Source: Alphaproteobacteria bacterium (GTDB taxonomy: Bacteria > Pseudomonadota > Alphaproteobacteria > Rhizobiales > Beijerinckiaceae). Taken from it: 35,531 bases of DNA. Both the position numbers and the translations under genes were made by a program. Positions within the stretch are counted from its first letter, which is position 1. The number at the start of each line of letters is the position of its first letter. Shown here piece by piece: positions 9,301-17,563 of this stretch. The notes under the pieces are model-generated. The model did not search any database. It worked only from the letters and a program-made list of their open reading frames with translations, and was not told the origin of the DNA. Location of the stretch: the NCBI GenBank assembly GCA_016869555.1, contig VGDY01000017.1, positions 1 to 35,531 of the forward strand, in the 5' to 3' direction.

Positions 9301-11649
9301 GACGCGATGCGCGTCGTGGAACCGCCGACCCACGTCAATTTCTCGCTGGCGAAGGACAGCATCGTCGATCTTTCGAGTTTCGGCGCCATCGAAACCATCG
9401 GCGCGTTGAAAGACGACAAGGGCGACGTGATCGAACGTCTGCAGCCACGCGCCGACGATTGGAGCTTCGCGCTGTCGCGGCGCCTGCCCGCCGGAGCTTA
9501 CCGCCTGGAGCTTGAACGACTCGGCGCCGAAGCGAGCGCGCCGGCGCAGGCGGAGGAGACCGAAGAGACGACGAGCGATGCGACTGAAGAAGCGTCGAAC
9601 GACGAAGGAAACGCCAATGAAGAAGAGGCGGCGACGAATGACGACGCGCCGCTGAGCGGCGTCGAGCTGCGCCTGTCGCTGCTTGAGGAGAGGAATGACG
9701 GCGCGCTGACGCTCTCGGGCGAGAAGCCGCTGAACGGCGCCGGCGCGCATGTTCTTTCTCTCGCGCCTGCGCCAACGGAAAGTCTGGCGCTCGTCGCGGC
9801 GCGTTCGGAAGGCGAGACAGCAATATCGATCGAACGGCGCGAAGCCGATGGCGCATGGCGCGCGATCGGCGTCGAGCGCGGCCCCGCGCCGGTCGCCGCC
9901 TGGCCCGCATCAGGCGACGCCGACCTGCGCGCCGTCGTCTGGGCGATCGGCGGCGGCGACGCGCCGATTGAAGTGTCCGCGCGGACCATCGAGCGCCGCG
10001 CGCGAAAGTTCGGCGAAATGACCCTGGCGCCGGTCGACGGCCTTTCCGGCGTATGCGTCGGCAAAGTCGCGACGCCCGACGCTTCGCTCGTCACGCTTGA
10101 GACGCGGCAGGACATCGCCGCCGGCTCGACGCCTGGAGCCTTGCTGCGCGCAACGCGCGCCGGTCCGCTCGCGCCGCAAGCGCAGGATTTGTGGCTGATG
10201 AGCCGCGGCGACTGCGCGTCGCGCATCGGCGTCGCCGCCCTCGACTGGAAAGGCGCCGAAATTTCACTCGACATCGGCGAGGGCGAGCGCGCCCATCTCG
10301 TTCCCTTCGCGCCGCCCGCCGGCAAATTGCGGCTGTGGCTGGCGCGTTCGTCCTTTGCGCAGCCTGCGCTCGACGGCGGCCGCGGCATAGGCTCGGCGAA
10401 GGGCGCGGCGTTGACGCTCCCCGGCGATGCTACGCTCAAACTTTGGAACGCGGAAAGCGTCGCGCCGATGCGCGTCGCGCTGAATGCGATCGACGTCGAG
10501 ACGCGGCCGATAATGAAGGGCGGCGCGCTGTTCTCCGGGATCGTCCCGCCGATGAGCGCGCAGCCGGTCGACATGGATGACGCCGCCGGTCCGCTCGCGC
10601 TCGATCTTGCCGGCGGACTTGCCGCCTTTGCGCAGCCACGCGTCGTCTTTAGCGACGGCGCCGCCACGTCGCGCCTTCTGCACGGCGTCAAATCGCGCGT
10701 GCTTCTGGTTAATCTGACGCGGACGCCGCTGCCGGCGCGCATCGCGCGCGAGACCGGCGAAAGCCGGCAGCTCGACACGAGCCGCGCCTTCACGCGCTTC
10801 TTCCCGGCTGCAGGGCAGATCTCGCTGCCGCTCGACGCGCGGAAGGACGACAGGCTGATCGTCAGCGGCGCGCAGGCGACGGTCATATCGAACAGCGGCC
10901 GTATCGCGCGCGGCGACAATGTCGCGCTCGACGGCGCCGGCGAAGCGATCATCGATCACGGCCCCGGCCTCGTCGCCTTCTGGATCGAGCGCGCCGGCGC
11001 TTCGCCCTGGCCCGCGCCGGCGGCGCGCGCGCTCAACCTGCCGCAGCGCGTGTCGCTCGAAGGCGGGGCGATGCGCTTTGCGATCAAGAGCGACAGACCG
11101 GCGCTATTGAAGGCGAGCGGCGGCGCGCCGGCGATCGTCGGCTTCACGCAGAACGGCAGACGGGAAGTATTCGCCTTCGCCAATGGCGTCGATCTTAATC
11201 GCTATTTGACGCCGGGCGAAGCGACTCTCGACATTTACGCGCCCTATGAGGGGACTCTGTCGGGCGCGCTCGATATTTCGACGCAGCCCGTGATCGAGGC
11301 GCGTGAGGGCGTGAATGACGCGGTGGCGGTTTCGCCGGGCGCCAGCGCGATTTTCAGCTTCGAGGTCAAGGAAGCGCGCGATGTCGGCCTTGGCGTGCGC
11401 GCAGAACCCGATCGCGTCAAGGCGCGCCTCTTCGATGCGCAGGGTAAGACGCTCGGAGACGGCGTCGCGCAGACGATGAAGCTTTCGCCCGGCCGCTATT
11501 TCCTCGAGGCGCGAACGCCCTCTGACGCCCCCGCGACGACGATCCGCGCGGCGATCGTCGGCCTGTCGCCGCCTCTGAATGCGCCGCCGGCGGAGATCGT
11601 CGCCGAACTGCTCGACAAGGCCGGCATGAAGAAGAGCAAAGCGCAATGA
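6394..11649 (+). CDS. Giant secreted repeat protein, first gene of the alpha-2-macroglobulin/pbpC block
   Basis: I do not recognise a named family. The 1751-residue protein has an export signal (MRRIAFSLLAACAAYFAQPL at residues 43-62). It then carries at least eight degenerate beta-rich units, each ending in a Gly-x-Tyr strand: GRYSIRA, GVYKLRA, GRYVVTA, GYYFLKL, GAYRAAV, GVYRLVV, GEYLVEA, GAYRLEL and GRYFLEA. Spacing and composition resemble bacterial pre-peptidase C-terminal (PPC) beta-sandwich domains. Clear units lie near residues 92-170, 194-268, 441-520, 681-757, 782-843, 893-950, 980-1044 and 1652-1711. An acidic low-complexity linker (about 1049-1089) splits the chain. No catalytic motif was seen. 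ATG 6394 has GAGAGAG upstream but puts 42 residues before the signal; starts at 6457 or 6520 are possible. It overlaps the next gene by 4 bases, so the two are probably translationally coupled and act together in the periplasm. Confidence 0.85.
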   Translation: MKKSSARQEPLDSRLSRESRPMLNISGGASFPSHRRLAYGAVMRRIAFSLLAACAAYFAQPLWRAAKGAVADTRAKQTSISFAPSELPADRDGASLLTVPAPGRYSIRARSPSGARIELVDMIAGPLDSSGAPGLRDGRIDALLDKGVYKLRASGVKGASGKIALSAQPFVEADASKPTLAPGRIQNGELGDLQQRSYAFEVGAEGRVNLEAIGRALSDLRVWRGDGELVDLAFAQETVETKPGRAMNRLRLEGALEPGRYVVTAYGGEKLVWAHGDAAQPFMLRLDEPALLAAGVAEGVIGPFGAARFDAPASYDAFRLDLAQISPARLEARRNDAREIATISKNSRAPSAIVRIASDGKTNARLEVSGFEGQAFSLRGLRQSDRETFEASGPHLVSVDLAGDGGDEAPATALFARIEKDGKTRVIASDAPRVGAGKAWRGKFNLFGPTSILFESTRDGLVAIDAKGIKVDASIEPALGALTARADGKDPARYDLQAGYYFLKLAPKGDSGGVIDVTLGPPGLSVSAPAPAPSRATMSFGTQTLERDGSYLILTNVAPQLLTGPRVVALPVELDKAPLAIWQEAGKEIALPVRLPKTGRAMARDAHGADVALTLTDQREENAQRLATIRIAALEKSRALGLVFVPEVTPAKSEETGKPAPIALSATVARPAFFDLARDETKRLRFDVAQGGLYRVETLGRMKTALRIGANISPRLGEGEANGPGANALVTAFLRAGAYRAAVTAKDSSGHLGLAVSPAILAPTSKLVDAGVARATLELGKGAITPIEITNDGEYRIELLGLKQKWRARLEDADGWPLAAPGEMQRLTRRFEKGVYRLVVMPQNVEARMAARLTPIVAAKPLEGHGPHPLPFGKAQRLQWREPQARDATRTPDVWRFSLHGDSDIDLSIGEGMVGEIVKGEKEGVGKVASDRPFKSKLTAGEYLVEARSLAHDDRLDYEISLNSQQLQPDAMRVVEPPTHVNFSLAKDSIVDLSSFGAIETIGALKDDKGDVIERLQPRADDWSFALSRRLPAGAYRLELERLGAEASAPAQAEETEETTSDATEEASNDEGNANEEEAATNDDAPLSGVELRLSLLEERNDGALTLSGEKPLNGAGAHVLSLAPAPTESLALVAARSEGETAISIERREADGAWRAIGVERGPAPVAAWPASGDADLRAVVWAIGGGDAPIEVSARTIERRARKFGEMTLAPVDGLSGVCVGKVATPDASLVTLETRQDIAAGSTPGALLRATRAGPLAPQAQDLWLMSRGDCASRIGVAALDWKGAEISLDIGEGERAHLVPFAPPAGKLRLWLARSSFAQPALDGGRGIGSAKGAALTLPGDATLKLWNAESVAPMRVALNAIDVETRPIMKGGALFSGIVPPMSAQPVDMDDAAGPLALDLAGGLAAFAQPRVVFSDGAATSRLLHGVKSRVLLVNLTRTPLPARIARETGESRQLDTSRAFTRFFPAAGQISLPLDARKDDRLIVSGAQATVISNSGRIARGDNVALDGAGEAIIDHGPGLVAFWIERAGASPWPAPAARALNLPQRVSLEGGAMRFAIKSDRPALLKASGGAPAIVGFTQNGRREVFAFANGVDLNRYLTPGEATLDIYAPYEGTLSGALDISTQPVIEAREGVNDAVAVSPGASAIFSFEVKEARDVGLGVRAEPDRVKARLFDAQGKTLGDGVAQTMKLSPGRYFLEARTPSDAPATTIRAAIVGLSPPLNAPPAEIVAELLDKAGMKKSKAQ
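6426..6450. repeat. 25-bp perfect palindrome near the operon start
   Basis: Two 12-base arms, CGACTCTCGACT and AGTCGAGAGTCG, flank a single C. It lies 94 bases upstream of the ATG that opens into the signal peptide (6520). If that is the real start, this is a leader or promoter element: a regulator operator or an mRNA hairpin. If 6394 is the start, it is coding. No second copy was seen in the window. Confidence 0.6.
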
Positions 11650-11666
11650 TTGCGAAAGGCGCTGCA

Positions 11667-14600
11667 ATGAAAAAAATACTGCTTCTCTCGCTTTGCGCGC
11701 TCCTTGCCGCGGCGACGCCGCTGCGCGCCGAGGCGCCGCCGATCTTCGACCATGCGCAGCGCGCCGACGGCGCGCGCGTCGCGCCCGATCGATTCCTGCG
11801 CGCCTATGATCCGGTGACGGTGTTCTTTCCGAATGAGATCGGGCCAAAGAACGGCGGCGCGGAGGATTCGCCGCAAAAATATGTGACGATGATTCCTCAG
11901 CCCGCCGGCGAATGGCGCTGGCTCGGTCCGCGCGCGCTGCAGTTTCGTCCCGCCGGCGCCTGGAAGCCGCTGTCGCGCGTCGACGTGAAGCTCGGTTCGG
12001 CGGAAACCAAACTCGTCGCCCTGCTGCCGACGCCGCGTTCCACCAATCCCGCCGAGGGCGCCGATCCGCAGCTCGAATTGACGCAGATCGCGCTTGCCTT
12101 CGCCGAGCCGGTCGACGTCGCTGCGCTGGCGCGGCTGCTCACGATCGAAATCCGTCCGACGCCGGGCGTCTCGCCGCAAGGCGGCCAGTTGCTCGGCGCT
12201 TCGGCCTATGAAATCCGTGCGCTCGAGCGGAGCGAGCGCGCCGCGGAACAGACCTATGTCATTCGTTTCCGCGAGCGGATCGCCGACGGCCGGGTCGCCA
12301 TCCTGCGGCTGCGTCTTTCCGACGAAGCCGGCTTAGATGACCAGACCTATGAATTGCGGCTGCGCACGGCGCCGCCCTTCGCCGCGACGGAGGCGAGTTG
12401 CGGCCGAGGCTGGAGCGACGATCGCGCCGACAAACTGCTGCGCTGCGCGTCTTATCTCATGTCGCCGGAGAACGGCGAAGAAGAAGGCGAAAGCGCCGGC
12501 ATCCCCTATGCGCCGGCGAGCAAACGGCAGCTCGCGCTCTCCTTCAACGCGACGCCCGAGACGCTCGACATTCTTCGCGCACGCGAGGCGCTGCGCATCA
12601 CGCCGCCGGTCGACGATCTTGCCGTCGAGAGCGACGGCAGGCGCCTGCGCGTCGCTGCGAAATTCCTGTCGGATCAGGTTTACGAACTCTCGATCGCGCA
12701 AGGCGCGCTGAAAGACTCGCAGGGACGCGCGGTCGCGAGCGCCTTCGCGCAGCGCTTCGCCTTCACGCGCGATGTCCCGGCGCTGCAGTGGGACGCCGGC
12801 TTTGGCGTCGCCGAGCGGCTCGGTCCGCAGCTTCTACCGCTGCGCGGACGCGGCTATGATCGCGCCGATATCCGCATCCACGCCATCGATCCGCTGTCGC
12901 GCGATTTCTTTCCCTTCCCGGCGCATGGCGTCGAGACGAGCGATTCCGACGCGCCGCCCTTGCCCGGCAATGAGCCGAAGCTTTGGAGCGAGCCCGCGAA
13001 CATCGAGGCCGAGGCGATCAAGGAGCGCATCAAGTCGCTGGGCTCGCCCGCCGTATCACGGCTCGTCGATCTGCCGATCCGCCGCAACGGTCCCGACGCG
13101 AAATTTGGCGTCGATCTTAAAGAGGATTTCGCGAAGGTCAGCGGCCGAGATCAGCCGGGAACCTATCTCGTCGGTCTTCGCGCCGTCGATGACGACAAGC
13201 GCCGCTGGCTGCGCGTGCAGATCACCGATCTTTCGCTCTCGGCGATCGAAGAGCCGACGCGGGTGCGCTTCGCCGTCACGTCGCTCGCGACGACGCAGCC
13301 TGTCGGCAATGCGCAGATTCGCATTGAAGGAATCAAGGACGATAAATTCGTCACGCTCGCGAGCGGAACGACCGACGCTTCCGGCTTCTATTCCTGGACG
13401 CCCGACAAGCGCGGCGGGGCAGAAGCCCGACGCGTCGTCGTGAGCAAGGGGCTCGACACGCTGGTCCTCGATCCTAACAGCGCGCCTTCGGAATATTCGC
13501 GCGAAATCTGGTCGAAGCCGGAATCGGAATGGCTCGCCTGGACCAGCGAAACCAACCAACCCCGCGCGGAAAAGCCGCGCACGCTCTGCCATCTTTTCTC
13601 CGAGCGGCCGATCTACCGCCCGGAGGAAAGCGCGCATATCAAGGGATTCGTCCGCAGCTATCGCGGCGGCGCGCTGAGCCTGACCAAGACCGGCGGCACG
13701 CTGGTCGTGACCGGCCCCGGCAATCAGGAATGGCGCATTCCGGTGAAGCTCGACGCGAGCGGCGGCTTCTATCACAAATTCGACGCGCAAACCCAGGCGA
13801 CCGGCGACTATTCGGCAAGGTTTGAACCCGATGCGCCAAGAAAGGCGGAGGCGCAAAAAGACGAAGCGGCCGAGGGAGAGAGCGAAGCGACCGAAGCCGC
13901 GCAGGACATTTCCTGCGGACAATTCTCGTTCAAGAAAGAGGCCTACCGCCTGCCGACTTTCGAAGTCGTGCTCAACGCGCCGCAGACCGTCGCGCTCGAC
14001 GGAACTTTTGACGTCGATCTTCTCGCCCGCTATTTCGCTGGCGGGCTCGCGGCGGACCGCCCGGTCAAATGGCGCGCGGCGCAATTTCCGCATGTCTTCA
14101 CGCCGCCCGGCCGCGAAGGCTTTCTGTTTTCGACCGACGCGCGCTTCTCGGGCGACGGCAAGTTCAAGTCGACCGCGGTGCTGGAGCGCGATCAGCGCAC
14201 CGATGCAGGCGGCGCCGCGCGCATGACCTTCGACACGACGATCGAGCCAACCGCGCAACCGCGCCGCTATTCGATCGAAGCGACAGTGACAGGCGACGAC
14301 GGCGTCGAAGTGCGCAATGTTCAGAACGTCATCGCGCTGCCGCCTTTCGTGCTCGGCGTGAAGACGCCGCGCTATGTCGAGCGCCCCGGCGCGGTGACGC
14401 CGCAGCTCATCGCCATCGACGGCAAGGGCGACGCGGTGGTCGGCCTGGAGATGACGCTGCGGCTGATCAAGCGCAACTGGATTTCAACGCTGCAGGCCTC
14501 CGACTTCGCGCAAGGCGCGGCGAAATATGTCACGCAGACGCAGGACGACGTCCTGATCGAACGCAAGGTGACGAGCGCCAAGGAGGCGCAGAAGATCGAA

Positions 14601-17477
14601 CTCGCGGCGCGCGACGCCGGCGTCTATGTCGTGCAGCTCGAGGCCTATGATCGGCTCAAGCGCCGACAACAGGTGAGCGTCGACTTCTTCGTCGGCGGCG
14701 ACACGCCCGTCACTTTCGCGCGGCCGCCGGCGGAATCGGCGACGATCACCACCGACAAGGACAAATATGCGCCGGGCGAAACGGCGACGCTGATTATCCA
14801 ATCGCCATTCCAGAATGCGCGCGCGCTCGCCATCGTCGAACAGCCGAACGGCGTTTACGACTATGAATTCGTCGACATCGCCAATGGCTTCGGCCGCTAT
14901 GCGCTGCCGGTCAAGAAAGAGCAGATGCCGAAACTCGCCGTTCATTTCCTGATCATGCGCGGACGGTTGAAGGATGCGCCGCCACAGCCGACGGCGACAT
15001 TCGACCAGGGCAAGCCTGTCACCATCGCGGCGACGAAATGGATCGAGGTGACGCCGGTCAAGAACATCGTCAATGTGAAGCTGGAACATCCGACGAAGGC
15101 GCGTCCGGGCGAGACGATCGAGGTGGCGCTGCGGCTCTCTGATGACGCCGGCAAGCCGCTCGCGGGCGAAGCGACCTTCTGGATGGTCGATCAGGCGGTG
15201 CTGTCGCTCGCCAAGGAAAGGCCGCTCGATCCCCTGCCCGACTTCATCGTCGAACGCGAAACCAAAATGGCGGCGCGCGACACGCGCAACATGGCCTTCG
15301 GCGTCATTCCGCTCGAAGAGATCGCCGGCGGTGACGGCGACGAGCTGCAGGAATGGGGCGCCGAGAACAATATTTCCGTGCGCAAGAATTTCACGCCTGT
15401 GCCGATCTATCTGCCGAGCGTGAAGATCGGGCCCGACGGCGTCGCCAAAATCAAGGTGCAGCTGCCCGACACGCTGACCATCTTCAAACTGCGCGCCAAG
15501 GCGGTGAGCGGCCCCGACCGTTTCGGCGCGGCCGGCGGCGAAATGCTGATCCGGCAGGCGCTGGTCGCGCAGCCGGCGCTGCCGCGCTTCATTCGGCCGG
15601 GCGATTCCTTCGATATCGGCCTTGTCGCGCGCATCGTCGAAGGACCCGGCGGCGCCGGCAAGGCGTCGATATCGGCGCCGGCGCTGACGCTCTCGGGCGA
15701 GACAAGCCGCAAGATCGACTGGACGCAGAACAAGCCGGTGCGCATCGATCTGCGCGCCTCGGCGCCCGCCGCGCTTGCCGGCGAGGCGACGCTCGGCTTC
15801 CGCATCGAGCGCGACGCCGATCATGCGAAGGACGCGGTCGAAATCGCTCTGCCGACGAAGCAGGATCGCGAAGCGGCGCGCCGCTTCGAACTGGTCGAGA
15901 TCGCACCCGGCGAAACCAAAACGATCGCGCCTTCGGGCGAAGCCTCGCGGCCAGGGAGTTTCTCGCGCGAGACGATCGTCGCCGCCGATCCTTCGCTGGT
16001 GAAGCTCGTCGCCGGATTGAATGCGCTTGTCGAATATCCATATGGCTGCACCGAGCAACGCCTGTCGCTGGCGCGTGGCGGACTGGCGCTTAAAAGCTTC
16101 GGGCCGATTCTCGCGGCGGCGGGACTTGAGGATCGCGTCTCCGCCAATGTGAAGTCGACGGCGCAGGCCATCGATCAGTCGATCGACGCCGATGGGCTCG
16201 TCGCCTTCTGGCCGCGTTCGCGCGGCAATGTTTCGCTGACCGCCTGGGCCTATGATTTTCTCGCGCGGGCCGAACGCGCCGGAGAGCCGATCGACAGGAC
16301 GCTTCTCGATCGTCTCGCCAACATACTGAAATTGTCGCTACGCTCGGATTATCCGCGGCTGATGTCGGGCGATGAATTGCGCGAGCGCGTCGAGGCGCTG
16401 TCGGCGCTCGCCGAGGGCGGCAAGCTCGATGATTCTTACGTCGCCGAATTCGCGCGCCGCGCCGACTTCCTGCCCAATATCAGCGTGGCGCAGATGGCCG
16501 CCGCCGCCGCGCGTCTGCCTAGTGTCGATCAGCGCGCGCTTGCGTCTCTCATCGAGACGATGTGGAGCCGAGTGAAATTCGCCAGCCGCAACGGCGTTGA
16601 GGTCTATGCGGGACAAGCGGCGGAGAGCGCCTCGCCGATCATTCTGCCTTCCGAGACCCGCAGCCTCGCCGAGATGGTGCGCGCCGCGGCGCTCGCGGCT
16701 TCCGGCGACCCGCGCGCCAATGCGCTGCGCGACGCGCTGCTGCGCCTTGGCGAAGGCGACGGCTGGGGCACGACCAACGCCGACGCCGCCGCGATCGAAG
16801 CGCTCGCCGAAGGCTGGCGGCGGCCGGCGGCGTCGATCGCGGTGAGCTTTAATGATGGCGCAAAGGATCAGTTGTCGACGCTTGACGCCAACACGCCGGT
16901 GGCGCGGCATGTGACGAAGAACGACGCGCCGCTGAAAATCGTCAACGGCTCAAACGCGCCGCTCGTTGCGATGATCGAGACAAGCTACATGCCGGCCGAA
17001 GCTGGCGCCAAAGCCAGGCCAACGAGCGACGGCTTTACGATCGTGAGACAAAGCTGGCGCGTCGAAAGCGGCAAGGCGCCTCAGAAGATCGACGTGAGCG
17101 ACGGCGCTCTGCAGGTGAAGCAGGGCGATGTGATCGAGGAGACGGCGGAAGTGGTCAATCCCGAGGATCGCACCCATATCGCGATCTCGATCCCGCTCGC
17201 CGCCGGCTACGAGCCGCTCAATCCCAATATCGCCACGGCGCCCGCCGAAGCGCAGCCGTCCTTCGCGCCGACGCTGCAGCCGAGTTGGGTCTCCTTCGGC
17301 GACGATCGCGTGTTCTACGCTTATGACTCGTTGCCGAAGGGAGCCTACCGCTTCGCCTTTCGCCTGCGCGCGCAGACGGCGGGCGCCTATACGCAGCCGC
17401 CGGCCCTCGTCGAGGCGATGTACAAGAAGGGCCTTCGCGCAACGAGCGCGGGGGCGAGGGTGGAGATCGGGAAGTAA
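11667..17477 (+). CDS. Bacterial alpha-2-macroglobulin with intact thioester motif
   Basis: Periplasmic protease-trapping protein of the thioester type (like E. coli YfhM/ECAM). The start at 11667 gives a clean signal peptide (MKKILLLSLCALLAAATPLRA) with AAAGG upstream; an ATG at 11646 overlapping the previous stop would add 7 residues. There is no lipobox, so it looks soluble rather than lipid-anchored. Numbered from 11646, landmarks are the macroglobulin block SERPIYRPEESAHIKGFVRS near residue 650, an acidic insert near 727-757, the bait-region block near 1030-1190, and the A2M signature PDTLTIFKLRAKAVSGPDRF near 1280. The thioester YGCTEQ follows with Cys1468 (TGC at 16047) and Gln1471, then a helical thioester domain and the C-terminal macroglobulin domain. 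Its position directly before pbpC matches the known pairing, in which trapping guards the envelope after wall damage. Confidence 0.95.
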   Translation: MKKILLLSLCALLAAATPLRAEAPPIFDHAQRADGARVAPDRFLRAYDPVTVFFPNEIGPKNGGAEDSPQKYVTMIPQPAGEWRWLGPRALQFRPAGAWKPLSRVDVKLGSAETKLVALLPTPRSTNPAEGADPQLELTQIALAFAEPVDVAALARLLTIEIRPTPGVSPQGGQLLGASAYEIRALERSERAAEQTYVIRFRERIADGRVAILRLRLSDEAGLDDQTYELRLRTAPPFAATEASCGRGWSDDRADKLLRCASYLMSPENGEEEGESAGIPYAPASKRQLALSFNATPETLDILRAREALRITPPVDDLAVESDGRRLRVAAKFLSDQVYELSIAQGALKDSQGRAVASAFAQRFAFTRDVPALQWDAGFGVAERLGPQLLPLRGRGYDRADIRIHAIDPLSRDFFPFPAHGVETSDSDAPPLPGNEPKLWSEPANIEAEAIKERIKSLGSPAVSRLVDLPIRRNGPDAKFGVDLKEDFAKVSGRDQPGTYLVGLRAVDDDKRRWLRVQITDLSLSAIEEPTRVRFAVTSLATTQPVGNAQIRIEGIKDDKFVTLASGTTDASGFYSWTPDKRGGAEARRVVVSKGLDTLVLDPNSAPSEYSREIWSKPESEWLAWTSETNQPRAEKPRTLCHLFSERPIYRPEESAHIKGFVRSYRGGALSLTKTGGTLVVTGPGNQEWRIPVKLDASGGFYHKFDAQTQATGDYSARFEPDAPRKAEAQKDEAAEGESEATEAAQDISCGQFSFKKEAYRLPTFEVVLNAPQTVALDGTFDVDLLARYFAGGLAADRPVKWRAAQFPHVFTPPGREGFLFSTDARFSGDGKFKSTAVLERDQRTDAGGAARMTFDTTIEPTAQPRRYSIEATVTGDDGVEVRNVQNVIALPPFVLGVKTPRYVERPGAVTPQLIAIDGKGDAVVGLEMTLRLIKRNWISTLQASDFAQGAAKYVTQTQDDVLIERKVTSAKEAQKIELAARDAGVYVVQLEAYDRLKRRQQVSVDFFVGGDTPVTFARPPAESATITTDKDKYAPGETATLIIQSPFQNARALAIVEQPNGVYDYEFVDIANGFGRYALPVKKEQMPKLAVHFLIMRGRLKDAPPQPTATFDQGKPVTIAATKWIEVTPVKNIVNVKLEHPTKARPGETIEVALRLSDDAGKPLAGEATFWMVDQAVLSLAKERPLDPLPDFIVERETKMAARDTRNMAFGVIPLEEIAGGDGDELQEWGAENNISVRKNFTPVPIYLPSVKIGPDGVAKIKVQLPDTLTIFKLRAKAVSGPDRFGAAGGEMLIRQALVAQPALPRFIRPGDSFDIGLVARIVEGPGGAGKASISAPALTLSGETSRKIDWTQNKPVRIDLRASAPAALAGEATLGFRIERDADHAKDAVEIALPTKQDREAARRFELVEIAPGETKTIAPSGEASRPGSFSRETIVAADPSLVKLVAGLNALVEYPYGCTEQRLSLARGGLALKSFGPILAAAGLEDRVSANVKSTAQAIDQSIDADGLVAFWPRSRGNVSLTAWAYDFLARAERAGEPIDRTLLDRLANILKLSLRSDYPRLMSGDELRERVEALSALAEGGKLDDSYVAEFARRADFLPNISVAQMAAAAARLPSVDQRALASLIETMWSRVKFASRNGVEVYAGQAAESASPIILPSETRSLAEMVRAAALAASGDPRANALRDALLRLGEGDGWGTTNADAAAIEALAEGWRRPAASIAVSFNDGAKDQLSTLDANTPVARHVTKNDAPLKIVNGSNAPLVAMIETSYMPAEAGAKARPTSDGFTIVRQSWRVESGKAPQKIDVSDGALQVKQGDVIEETAEVVNPEDRTHIAISIPLAAGYEPLNPNIATAPAEAQPSFAPTLQPSWVSFGDDRVFYAYDSLPKGAYRFAFRLRAQTAGAYTQPPALVEAMYKKGLRATSAGARVEIGK

Positions 17478-17485
17478 CGCACGTA

Positions 17486-17533
17486 ACCCTCTCCCAAAGG
17501 GAGAGGGTCTGTCCGAAGGACCGGGGTGAGGGG
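17486..17533 (+). repeat. Interspersed palindromic repeat, copy A
   Basis: 48-base element between the alpha-2-macroglobulin and pbpC genes. It starts with the hairpin ACCCTCTCCC-AAA-GGGAGAGGGT, then a small hairpin GTCC-GAA-GGAC, and ends GGTGAGGGG. It starts 9 bases after the stop codon and may also act as a weak terminator, though no T run follows. Copy B lies 49 bases further on in the opposite orientation. Confidence 0.85.
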
Positions 17534-17563
17534 AAACAATCTGCGCAGGTTCGACGCAACCGC

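Noticed and set aside
7972-9750. 592-residue minus-strand frame inside the giant repeat gene
   Set aside because: Arg-rich mirror translation typical of high-GC antisense frames; the plus strand has a coherent repeat protein.
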